A model generated the notes under the pieces. That model did no database searches. It saw only the letters and a list, made by a program, of their open reading frames with translations, and was not told the DNA's origin. The position numbers and the translations under genes were made by a program. Shown piece by piece: positions 1 to 5,944 of a stretch of 7,886 nt of DNA (the first letter of the stretch is position 1; each line of letters starts with the position of its first letter). The DNA is from Oscillospiraceae bacterium (GTDB lineage Bacteria; Bacillota; Clostridia; Oscillospirales; Oscillospiraceae): NCBI GenBank assembly GCA_020025375.1, contig JAHHSF010000057.1:1-7886 (forward strand). Reading direction: 5' to 3'.

Positions 1-2
1 AG

Positions 3-161
3 CTGAAATTGGACGACATCGACACCGGGGACATCCTGCTCATCCTCATCCTCCTGTTTCTCTTCCGGGATGGGGAGGATATGGAGCTGGTCATCGCCCT
101 GGGTCTCCTTTTGCTTTTAGGTCTGGGAGACAAGGAGAAAGATCAGTCTGAGCCCTCATAG
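3..161 (+). CDS. Leucine-rich small hydrophobic protein, C-terminal end (partial)
   Basis: The open frame enters from the left edge and ends at a TAG at 159-161, giving about 52 visible residues; the N-terminus lies outside the window. The visible part has an internal rhythm: an acidic patch (LDDIDTGD), a strongly hydrophobic leucine/isoleucine run (LLILILLFLF), a second acidic patch (RDGEDME), a second hydrophobic run (LVIALGLLLLLGLG) and a charged tail ending KEKDQSEPS. The alternation of Asp/Glu clusters with Leu-rich segments is seen, to my recollection, at the C-terminus of small uncharacterised proteins of Oscillospiraceae, but I cannot name a family. The hydrophobic runs could be two short membrane helices or amphipathic segments. 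No function is assigned. The reading frame is supported by its regular protein-like composition and by stopping just inside the 3' end of the convergent gene, overlapping it by 19 bp. Confidence 0.6.
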   Translation: MKLDDIDTGDILLILILLFLFRDGEDMELVIALGLLLLLGLGDKEKDQSEPS

Positions 162-907
162 AGGACGGTACCGTCAGGCAGGACGAAGGCGGCTCCCTCC
201 CGGACGGGGATCTCCACGGAATAAGCCCCCATCCGCAGGACGGTCTTCTCGCCCTTCACGGTTTCAGCCGCCACCAGGAGCCCACGCTCCACCGAGACCC
301 AGTAACGCTCCCAGTAGCCCAGCTCGTCCTCGGCCACCTCTACATAAATACAGTCCAGGCCCCCCTTTTCCTCGTACCCGGTGGCGGTGATTGCCGCCCG
401 GTCCAGGGCCAGGATGTTCTCATAGGTGGGAATGTGTTGCATGAGGTCGGCGTCGTTCACAGAGGCATCGGTCTGGAAGTATTCCCGGTCGCTGTTGTAC
501 CAGCGGTAACGCTTTTCCCCTCCCACGATTGTATGCTCGATGGTCCCGCTGGGCAGGAGGGTATCGATTCGGGTGTACCCGCCGTCCACCCAGACCTGGG
601 CGGTGGCGGTCTCCGATTCATCCTCCCCCCAGAAGGTCTCCAACGTGACCTCCCGGTAGTAGCTCTCAGGCCGGGCCAGGGTGGCGATGACCTTCTGCAC
701 CGTCTGCTGGGTGACTTCCACCCGCAGAGCGCCCCCCGTCCCGGAGGGATTGCCCCCCGGCTCCACTGTCTCAGTGGGGGTGGCGGTGGGCAGGACCACT
801 TGAGGGGTCCCGGAAGAAAAGAGGCTGACGCCAAATCCGGAAAACACGGCAACCAGAATGACCACGGTGATAAGCATGGTCAGCACCGTTTTGTTTCCTT
901 TCGCCAT
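143..907 (-). CDS. Uncharacterised single-pass membrane-anchored protein, last gene of trpS operon
   Basis: A protein of 254 residues that I do not recognise. The ATG at 907 was chosen because AAAGGAGG lies 8 bases upstream; the longer open frame has no such signal and would add residues that look like shadow sequence. Visible architecture: a short basic N-terminus (MAKGNK), one membrane segment at about residues 8-32, a Pro/Thr/Gly-rich linker at about 36-60 (TATPTETVEP), then an extracytoplasmic domain of roughly 190 residues with alternating beta-strand-like stretches rich in Trp, Tyr and Arg (YYREVTLETFW, AQVWVDGGYTR, YWERYWVSVERG). No lipobox cysteine follows the hydrophobic segment, so it should stay membrane-anchored. 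The domain loosely recalls the LolA/RseB-like beta fold, a guess from strand pattern only. It begins 29 bp after wecB on the same strand, so it is probably cotranscribed with trpS-tagO-wecB. A role at the cell envelope is inferred only from the anchor and these neighbours. Confidence 0.82.
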   Translation of the reverse strand: MAKGNKTVLTMLITVVILVAVFSGFGVSLFSSGTPQVVLPTATPTETVEPGGNPSGTGGALRVEVTQQTVQKVIATLARPESYYREVTLETFWGEDESETATAQVWVDGGYTRIDTLLPSGTIEHTIVGGEKRYRWYNSDREYFQTDASVNDADLMQHIPTYENILALDRAAITATGYEEKGGLDCIYVEVAEDELGYWERYWVSVERGLLVAAETVKGEKTVLRMGAYSVEIPVREGAAFVLPDGTVLYEGSD

Positions 908-936
908 GGTGACAGCCTCCTTTCTCTTTTTCTGAT

Positions 937-2088
937 TTACGCGCCCACAAAGGCCTCCGGGGGATTCTCCCGCCGGCCGAAGTGCCACAGGATAGCGTCA
1001 GCGATGCGCTCACAGGCCCGGCCATCCCCATAGGGGTTTACAGCTTGGGCCATTTTTTCATAAACCTCCCTGGACTCCACCAGCTCCGAGGCAAGGGACA
1101 GGATGATCTCCTCCTCGGTGCCGGCGATCTTCACGGTGCCGGCGGCCACGGCCTCGGGCCGTTCGGTCTCCCGCCGGAGGACAAGCACTGGCTTGCCCAG
1201 GGCCGGGGCCTCCTCCTGGAGCCCGCCGGAGTCGGTCATGACCAGGTAGACCCGGGCCATGAGGTTGTGCATCTCGGCCACGTCCAGAGGCTCGATCAGG
1301 TGGATACGGTTATGGCCGCCCAGATATTTCTGGGCCGCCTCCCGGACCACCGGGGAGAGATGAAGGGGATAGACCAGCTCCACATCCTCATACTTGTCGG
1401 CCAGTCGGCGGAGGGCGGTCATGATATTCTTCATAGGCTCTCCGTAATTTTCCCGCCGGTGGCAGGTCACCAGGATAATCTTTTTGCCCTCGTAGTCCAA
1501 ATGATTGAGAAGATCGGTTGTAAAGGAAAAATCCTTGCATACCGTTGTATTCAGGGCATCGATGACGGTATTGCCCGTAATGAACACCCCATCGGTAATG
1601 GCCTCCCGCTCCAGGTTCTTCCGGTTGGCCGGGGTGGGGCAGAAATGGAGGGCGGCGATGTCTCCCACTAAGGTGCGGTTGACCTCCTCCGGGAAGGGGG
1701 AGTACTTGTCCCAGGTCCGCAGGCCAGCCTCCACATGACCCACCGGAATCTGATGGTAGAAGGCGGACAGGGCACCGGAAAAGGTGGTGGAGGTGTCCCC
1801 GTGGACCAGGACCAGGTCGGGCTTGGCCTCGGTCAGAAGCGCATCCATCCCCAGCAGGCACTTTGAGGTGATGGTGGAAAGCGTCTGCCGTGGCTCCATG
1901 ATATCCAGGTCGTAGTCAGGTGTCAGGCCAAAGATGTGGAGGACCGAGTCCAGCATCTCCCGGTGCTGTGCGGTAACGCAACAGATGCTCTCACATTCCT
2001 CCCGCCGGGCCAGCTCGGCTACCAGAGGGGCCATCTTGATGGCCTCGGGCCGGGTCCCGAAAATGGTCATGACCTTCAGCTTATTCAT
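937..2088 (-). CDS. wecB: UDP-N-acetylglucosamine 2-epimerase, non-hydrolysing
   Basis: This cytoplasmic enzyme interconverts UDP-GlcNAc and UDP-ManNAc, which supplies ManNAc for teichoic-acid linkage units or other surface polymers (called MnaA in Bacillus). The 383 residues match the usual length of about 370-385. Family motifs are visible in order: FGTRPE at 10-15, HGDTS at 96-100, HVEAGLRT at 118-125, PFPEEVNR at 131-138, CHRRENYG at 209-216, DSGGLQEEAP at 286-295 and ETERPE at 307-312. D98, E120, E134 and H210 correspond to the acidic and histidine residues implicated in catalysis in the E. coli enzyme. The ATG at 2088 was chosen because MNKLKVMTIFGTRPEA is the canonical start and purine-rich ribosome binding sequences precede it; the open frame continues upstream but there it only shadows tagO. 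The start overlaps the tagO stop by 8 bp (ATGAATAA), which suggests translational coupling. Confidence 0.97.
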   Translation of the reverse strand: MNKLKVMTIFGTRPEAIKMAPLVAELARREECESICCVTAQHREMLDSVLHIFGLTPDYDLDIMEPRQTLSTITSKCLLGMDALLTEAKPDLVLVHGDTSTTFSGALSAFYHQIPVGHVEAGLRTWDKYSPFPEEVNRTLVGDIAALHFCPTPANRKNLEREAITDGVFITGNTVIDALNTTVCKDFSFTTDLLNHLDYEGKKIILVTCHRRENYGEPMKNIMTALRRLADKYEDVELVYPLHLSPVVREAAQKYLGGHNRIHLIEPLDVAEMHNLMARVYLVMTDSGGLQEEAPALGKPVLVLRRETERPEAVAAGTVKIAGTEEEIILSLASELVESREVYEKMAQAVNPYGDGRACERIADAILWHFGRRENPPEAFVGA

Positions 2089-3157
2089 CTTCGTCCTTCT
2101 CCTTTTTCTGTTGCTTATCCCCCACATTGAAGAAAATGCGGGAGGAGACCGCCCCCGCCGCCGCCAGGGCGAAGAGCAGTAGCATGGCCTTGATAGGACC
2201 TGCGGTGGTGAGGACCACAGCGGACAAGCCCAGAATTGCGCTGATGACATAGAGGCAAGCCACGGCCTGCTTCTGGGACAAGCCCATATCGATGAGCCGG
2301 TGGTGAACGTGGCTCCGATCGGCGTGCATTGGGCTCTGCCCGTGGGCGATGCGCCGGACGAAGGCAAAGCAGGTATCAAAAATGGGCAGGCCCAGCATGA
2401 GGAAGGGCACTACAAAAGAGACAATGGTGTAGAACTTGAACAGTCCCTGGATGGAGACCACCGCCAGCACGTAGCCCAGGAAGGTGGAGCCGGTGTCCCC
2501 CATAAAAATCTTAGCTGGATTCAGGTTGTAGGGAATAAAGCCGATGCAGGCCCCCGCCAGGGCGGCCATGAGAAAGGCGACCTCGCTGTCGCTCACCGCC
2601 AGGGCGATGACCAGCACGCTCATGGAGCTGATGGTGGACACGCCGCAGGCCAGACCGTCCAGGCCGTCAATGAGGTTCACCGAGTTAGTCACCGCCACAA
2701 TCCAGATGACAGTGAAGGGGACGGCCAGCAGCCCCAGCTCCCAGTAAGGATTGGAACTGAAGATGTTGGGGTTGGAGATGACCTCAATCACATTGCCCGT
2801 AAAAACGGCAATGAGGGCCGCCACAATCTGAACGCAGAACTTGAACTTGGCCCCCAGGGCGTAAATGTCGTCAAAGATGCCCAGAACCACAATAACGACG
2901 GCCCCCAGGAGCATCCCCTTGATGGAAGTGGAAAGCTCCACGAAAATGAGGACGCCGATGAGGAAGCCGAAGAAGATGGCAAGGCCACCCATCCGGGGAA
3001 TGGGGTGTGTATGCATCCGGCGGTTGTCCTTGGGCACGTCCACCGCGCCCACCTTCTGGGCAAAAGTCTTGACCACCGGGGTCAGGATGAAGGAGACCAA
3101 CAGGGCCACCAACAGGGCCGCACCCACCGCGCCCAAGAGCTGAAATTGAATCTGCAT
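2081..3157 (-). CDS. tagO: Undecaprenyl-phosphate GlcNAc-1-phosphate transferase (TagO/WecA, MraY family)
   Basis: An integral membrane enzyme that moves GlcNAc-1-phosphate from UDP-GlcNAc to undecaprenyl phosphate, the first committed step of wall teichoic acid or related cell-wall polymer synthesis. The 358 residues contain about ten hydrophobic segments. Polyprenyl-phosphate phosphosugar transferase signatures are present: VPKDNRRMHTHPIPRMGG at 41-58, GIFDD with the paired aspartates at 96-97, NSVNLIDGLDGLA at 158-170, NLNPAKIFMGDTGS at 211-224, and a cytoplasmic loop with RSHVHHRL (HxHH at 283-286) typical of the GlcNAc-specific WecA/TagO branch rather than MraY. The charged tail QQKKEKDEDE is cytoplasmic. 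The ATG at 3157 has AAAGGAGCG just upstream and lies 17 bp after the trpS stop. The pairing with wecB favours a GlcNAc-ManNAc linkage unit. The exact polymer cannot be told from the window, and an annotator might use wecA instead of tagO. Confidence 0.93.
   Translation of the reverse strand: MQIQFQLLGAVGAALLVALLVSFILTPVVKTFAQKVGAVDVPKDNRRMHTHPIPRMGGLAIFFGFLIGVLIFVELSTSIKGMLLGAVVIVVLGIFDDIYALGAKFKFCVQIVAALIAVFTGNVIEVISNPNIFSSNPYWELGLLAVPFTVIWIVAVTNSVNLIDGLDGLACGVSTISSMSVLVIALAVSDSEVAFLMAALAGACIGFIPYNLNPAKIFMGDTGSTFLGYVLAVVSIQGLFKFYTIVSFVVPFLMLGLPIFDTCFAFVRRIAHGQSPMHADRSHVHHRLIDMGLSQKQAVACLYVISAILGLSAVVLTTAGPIKAMLLLFALAAAGAVSSRIFFNVGDKQQKKEKDEDE
2094..2104 (-). promoter_or_regulatory. wecB ribosome binding site inside the tagO tail
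   Basis: Two Shine-Dalgarno-like runs, AAGGAG (10 bases from the ATG) and AAGGA (5 bases from it), lie in the codons for the Lys/Glu/Asp tail of the tagO product. Together with the 8 bp stop/start overlap they decide the wecB start and suggest that ribosomes finishing tagO reinitiate on wecB. Confidence 0.7.
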
Positions 3158-3174
3158 GGTAACGCTCCTTTTAT

Positions 3175-4176
3175 TTACCGGGCCAGAAAGCCCACCTTCT
3201 TCTGTACCTTCCGCAGAGTCCGTTCTGCCACGTGGGCAGCCTTTTCTGCGCCGGCCCGGTAGACCGACTCCAGATAGGCCTTATCGGCCAGGAGCCGCTG
3301 TGTCTCCTCCCGGACTGGGCGGAGGAGCTCCACCACAGCCTCACCTACCTTTGGCTTGAAAGCCCCATAGCCCTGGCCGGCGAACTCAGCCTCGATGGCC
3401 TCAAAACTCCGTCCGGTGCAGGCCGAGTAGATATCCATGAGGGTAGCGACACCGGGCTTGGCCGCCCGGTCGTAACAGACGCAGTTCTCGGTATCGCTGT
3501 CAGTGACGGCCCGTTTGAACTTCCGCATAATATCCTCGGGCTTCTCCATAACAAAGACGCACCCCTCTGGCATGGATTTGCTCATCTTGCTCTCGGGATT
3601 ATTGAGGCTCATTACCCTGGCACCGAATTTGGGGATGACCGCCTCCGGCTCTGTGAACACGTCACCATAGACCCCGTTGAACCGCTTGACAATGTCCCGG
3701 GCCAGCTCCACGTGTTGGCGCTGGTCTTCCCCCACCGGGACCACGTCGGTCTGATAGAGCAGGATGTCGGCGGCCATAAGGCTGGGATAGGTAAACAAAC
3801 CCGCATTGATGTTGTCGGCATTTCGGGCAGACTTATCCTTAAACTGGGTCATGCGGGAAAGCTCCCCGAACATGGTGTAGCAGTTGAGAATCCAGGCCAG
3901 CTCCGCGTGGGCGGGGACTTGGCTCTGGACAAAGAGGATGCTTTTCTCCGGGTCGATACCGCAGGCTATGAGCTGGGCATAAAGCTCCAGGGTGGAGCGG
4001 CGCAATTTGGCCGGGTCCTGGCGGACTGTGATGGCGTGGGCGTCCACCACACAGTAGACGCAGTCATATTTCTCTTGAAACGTAGGCCAGTGCCGCAGGG
4101 CGCCCAGGTAATTGCCCAAATGCAGCTCGCCACTGGGCTGAATGCCGCTGAAGCTGACTTTCCGTTCTTTCATCAT
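3175..4176 (-). CDS. trpS: Tryptophanyl-tRNA synthetase
   Basis: A class I aminoacyl-tRNA synthetase that activates tryptophan with ATP and charges tRNA-Trp in the cytoplasm. The 333 residues fit the compact bacterial TrpRS (about 325-340). Visible motifs: SGIQPSGELHLGNYLGAL at 10-27, containing the HIGH-type HLGN (19-22); a specificity helix with MAAD at 134-137, where D137 matches the aspartate that reads the indole NH in the Bacillus stearothermophilus enzyme; PVGEDQRQHVELARD at 147-161; and KMSKS at 197-201. The ATG at 4176 was preferred over the adjacent ATG at 4173 because AGGGAG ends 8 bases upstream. In-frame sequence further upstream covers the leader and promoter and is excluded. 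It is the first gene of the operon with tagO, wecB and the membrane protein, read from a predicted promoter at 4238-4266. No T-box is visible, so control by uncharged tRNA-Trp is not supported here. Confidence 0.98.
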   Translation of the reverse strand: MMKERKVSFSGIQPSGELHLGNYLGALRHWPTFQEKYDCVYCVVDAHAITVRQDPAKLRRSTLELYAQLIACGIDPEKSILFVQSQVPAHAELAWILNCYTMFGELSRMTQFKDKSARNADNINAGLFTYPSLMAADILLYQTDVVPVGEDQRQHVELARDIVKRFNGVYGDVFTEPEAVIPKFGARVMSLNNPESKMSKSMPEGCVFVMEKPEDIMRKFKRAVTDSDTENCVCYDRAAKPGVATLMDIYSACTGRSFEAIEAEFAGQGYGAFKPKVGEAVVELLRPVREETQRLLADKAYLESVYRAGAEKAAHVAERTLRKVQKKVGFLAR

Positions 4177-4186
4177 AATAAACACT

Positions 4187-4220
4187 CCCTTTAGGGTCGG
4201 TGGCGGGCGGTTATCCACCC
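4187..4220 (-). promoter_or_regulatory. Structured trpS leader: hairpin plus weak SD-pairing repeat
   Basis: In the trpS transcript, GGGTGG and CCGCCC (plus-strand 4215-4220 and 4205-4210) form a six-pair stem, with one G-U pair, closed by an ATAA loop. GGTGG can alternatively pair with a downstream CCACC. Nearer the start codon, CCC and GGG (4194-4196 and 4187-4189) could pair across TAAA and partly hide the Shine-Dalgarno sequence. No T-run follows, so this is not an intrinsic terminator. A regulatory role is inference. Confidence 0.35.
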
Positions 4221-4237
4221 GATTGATATACAGAGGT

Positions 4238-4266
4238 ATTTTATCACACCCCATTTAGCTTGACAA
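4238..4266 (-). promoter_or_regulatory. Predicted sigma-A promoter of the trpS operon
   Basis: On the minus strand TTGTCA (plus 4261-4266) is followed after exactly 17 bases by TAAAAT (plus 4238-4243), and TGA directly precedes the -10, giving an extended TGn element. Each hexamer matches the sigma-A consensus at five of six positions. Transcription would start near 4231, leaving a leader of about 55 bases before trpS. The -35 overlaps that of the gltX promoter. Confidence 0.75.
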
Positions 4267-4288
4267 GAGTTGCTATGAAAAGTAAAAT
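4260..4288 (+). promoter_or_regulatory. Predicted sigma-A promoter of gltX
   Basis: A perfect -35 TTGACA at 4260-4265 is followed by a 17-base spacer and TAAAAT (five of six to consensus) at 4283-4288. Transcription would start near 4295, about 30 bases before the gltX ATG and just upstream of the AAGGAGGT ribosome binding site at 4311-4318. The -35 shares five of its six bases with the -35 of the divergent trpS promoter. Confidence 0.8.
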
Positions 4289-4324
4289 GTTAGGATACGG
4301 AAAAATATAAAAGGAGGTCATACC

Positions 4325-5812
4325 ATGGATATGACTTGGTTTGACGATATGGAAGCCCGCATCCCCAAGGGCGAGGTCCGCACCCGCTTTGCCCCCTCCC
4401 CCACTGGCTATATGCATGTGGGCAATCTGCGCACTGCCCTCTACACCTGGCTCATCGCCCGGAACCACGGGGGGAAGTTTCTCCTCCGTATTGAGGACAC
4501 CGACCAGGGCCGTCTGGTGGAAGGCGCTACCGAGGTCATCTACCGCACCATGGCCGAATGCGGCCTGAACCACGACGAAGGCCCCGACATCGGCGGTCCC
4601 GTGGGTCCCTATATCCAGTCCGAGCGCCGGGACACCTATGGCAAATACGCCAAGCTTCTGGTGGAGAAGGGCGGTGCCTACTACTGCTTCTGCGAAAAGA
4701 CCGAGAGTGAGGAGGATTCCGGAAACTTCAACCGGGCCACCGACCCCTGCAGGGACTTGCCTCTGGTCGAGGCCCTGGCCCGTGTGGCCGCCGGGGAACC
4801 CTATGTCATCCGCCAGCGTATCCCCGCCGAGGGCTCCACCACCTTCCACGACGCCTCCTTCGGGGACATCACCGTTGAAAACGCTGAGCTGGACGACCAA
4901 GTCCTTCTGAAGCGGGACGGCCTGCCTACCTATAACTTTGCCAATGTCATCGACGACCACCTCATGGGCATCACCCATGTGGTCCGCGGCTCCGAGTACC
5001 TCTCCTCCGCCCCCAAGTATAACCTGCTCTACGAATCCTTCGGTTGGGAGGTTCCCACCTACGTCCACTGTTCCCCTGTCATGCGGGACCAGCATAATAA
5101 GATGTCCAAGCGCCACGGCGACCCCTCCTACGAGGACCTGAAGGCCCAGGGCTACCTCACCGATGCCATCCTAAATTATGTGGCCCTGCTGGGCTGGTCT
5201 CCCCGTGGTGAGCAGGCCGAGCAGGAGTTTTTCACCCTGGATGAGCTGGCCCAGGCCTTCGATCTCGCTGGTATCTCCAAGTCCCCCGCCATCTTCGACA
5301 TCGAGAAGCTGAAGTACTTCAACGCCAAGTACCTCCGGGCCATGGCACCAGAGGCTTTCTGTAAAGCCGCCCTCCCCTACCTCCGCAAGGCCATCCAGAA
5401 CCCCGCCATCGACCTCACCCTGGTGGCTCCCCTGGTCCAGTCCCGGTGCGACACCTTTGAGGACATCGCCCCACAGGTGGACTTCTTCGACTCTCTGCCC
5501 GCATACTCCAACGAACTCTATATCCACAAGAAGATGAAGACCACCCTGGAGAATTCTTTGGAGGCTCTCCAGGTCACCCGCCCCGTTCTGGCCGCGCTGA
5601 CCGACTGGACCTATGCGTCCATTCACGACGCCCTCATCGGCCTGGCCGAGAAGCTGGAGCTGAAGAACGGCCGCATCATGTGGCCCGTCCGCACCGCCCT
5701 CTCCGGCAAGGCCGTCACCCCCGGCGGCGCCGTTGAGCTGTGCCAGATCCTCGGCCAGGAGGAGACCCTCCACCGTATGGACCTGGGAATCGCCCAGCTG
5801 TCCAACAGCTGA
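4325..5812 (+). CDS. gltX: Glutamyl-tRNA synthetase
   Basis: A class I synthetase that charges tRNA-Glu in the cytoplasm; where asparaginyl/glutaminyl synthetases are missing, the same family can also misacylate tRNA-Gln for transamidation, but that cannot be judged here. The 495 residues are slightly long for a bacterial GluRS (usually 460-500). Visible: RTRFAPSPTGYMHVGNLRTA with HVGN at 31-34 as the HIGH motif, RIEDTD at 55-60, LKRDGLPTYNFANVIDDHLMGITHV at about 195-219 (cited here by position for its conserved TYNFANVIDDH core), RGSEYL at 221-226, and KMSKR at 259-263. The C-terminal anticodon-binding domain runs from about 330. In the zinc-ribbon region C121, C123 and C142 are kept, but the place of the usual fourth ligand holds D144. 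The ATG at 4325 has AAGGAGGT six bases upstream. It is monocistronic by appearance: its own promoter lies upstream and a strong terminator directly downstream. Confidence 0.97.
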   Translation: MDMTWFDDMEARIPKGEVRTRFAPSPTGYMHVGNLRTALYTWLIARNHGGKFLLRIEDTDQGRLVEGATEVIYRTMAECGLNHDEGPDIGGPVGPYIQSERRDTYGKYAKLLVEKGGAYYCFCEKTESEEDSGNFNRATDPCRDLPLVEALARVAAGEPYVIRQRIPAEGSTTFHDASFGDITVENAELDDQVLLKRDGLPTYNFANVIDDHLMGITHVVRGSEYLSSAPKYNLLYESFGWEVPTYVHCSPVMRDQHNKMSKRHGDPSYEDLKAQGYLTDAILNYVALLGWSPRGEQAEQEFFTLDELAQAFDLAGISKSPAIFDIEKLKYFNAKYLRAMAPEAFCKAALPYLRKAIQNPAIDLTLVAPLVQSRCDTFEDIAPQVDFFDSLPAYSNELYIHKKMKTTLENSLEALQVTRPVLAALTDWTYASIHDALIGLAEKLELKNGRIMWPVRTALSGKAVTPGGAVELCQILGQEETLHRMDLGIAQLSNS

Positions 5813-5818
5813 GTTTGA

Positions 5819-5847
5819 AAATCCCCGCCTTTTGGCGGGGATTTTTT
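5819..5847 (+). terminator. Intrinsic terminator after gltX
   Basis: An 11-pair perfect stem, AAATCCCCGCC paired with GGCGGGGATTT, has a TTTT loop and runs into a T tract at 5842-5847. It begins six bases after the gltX stop and separates gltX from ypeB. Confidence 0.95.
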
Positions 5848-5893
5848 AACCTGCGCAATATCCTTCTGTTTTCCCGGCTCTGTCAAGGCTTCC

Positions 5894-5923
5894 GCATAGT
5901 CCCGCCGTCTACCCGCCATACTA
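5894..5923 (+). promoter_or_regulatory. Candidate sigma-G (forespore) promoter of ypeB
   Basis: GCATA at 5894-5898 and CATACTA at 5917-5923 are separated by 18 bases, matching the known sigma-G pattern (-35 GMATR, spacer of 17-18, -10 CATNNTA). No good sigma-A promoter is seen in the gap after the gltX terminator. The start would fall near 5930, so the leader would be only about 15 bases and begin almost at the AAGGGGG ribosome binding site (5932-5938). The match agrees with the known sigma-G control of the sleB-ypeB operon in Bacillus subtilis. Confidence 0.5.
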
Positions 5924-5944
5924 ACCTCCATAAGGGGGCATTTT

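Noticed and set aside
103..131. Possible terminator hairpin (GTCTCC ... GGAGAC) near the convergent ends
   Set aside because: It has only six pairs with a 17-base loop, no T tract on either strand, and lies inside the plus-strand coding sequence.
2089..2379. N-terminal extension of wecB by 97 codons
   Set aside because: The extra codons lie in another frame of tagO and encode a Ser/Pro/Arg-rich shadow. The canonical start of the epimerase and its ribosome binding site are at 2088.
2300..4194. Two long plus-strand open frames (2300-3262 and 3232-4194) opposite tagO and trpS
   Set aside because: They lie antisense to genes with clear family motifs. Their His/Gly/Asp/Gln-heavy composition is what GC-rich codon bias yields on the opposite strand, and no ribosome binding site or homology is evident.
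4177..4254. N-terminal extension of trpS by 26 codons
   Set aside because: The extension would begin upstream of the predicted transcription start, within the promoter. TrpRS proteins normally start a few residues before the SGIQPSG motif, and the Shine-Dalgarno sequence points to 4176.
4177..4324. T-box riboswitch or tryptophan leader peptide in the trpS-gltX gap
   Set aside because: The 148 bp gap is taken up by two promoters; there is no T-box consensus, no terminator/antiterminator pair and no tandem Trp codons.
4244..5116. Minus-strand open frame of 290 codons opposite gltX, and the similar one at 5921-7042 opposite ypeB
   Set aside because: Both are antisense shadows of confidently identified genes, with low-complexity Gly/Val/Leu-rich products and no initiation signal.
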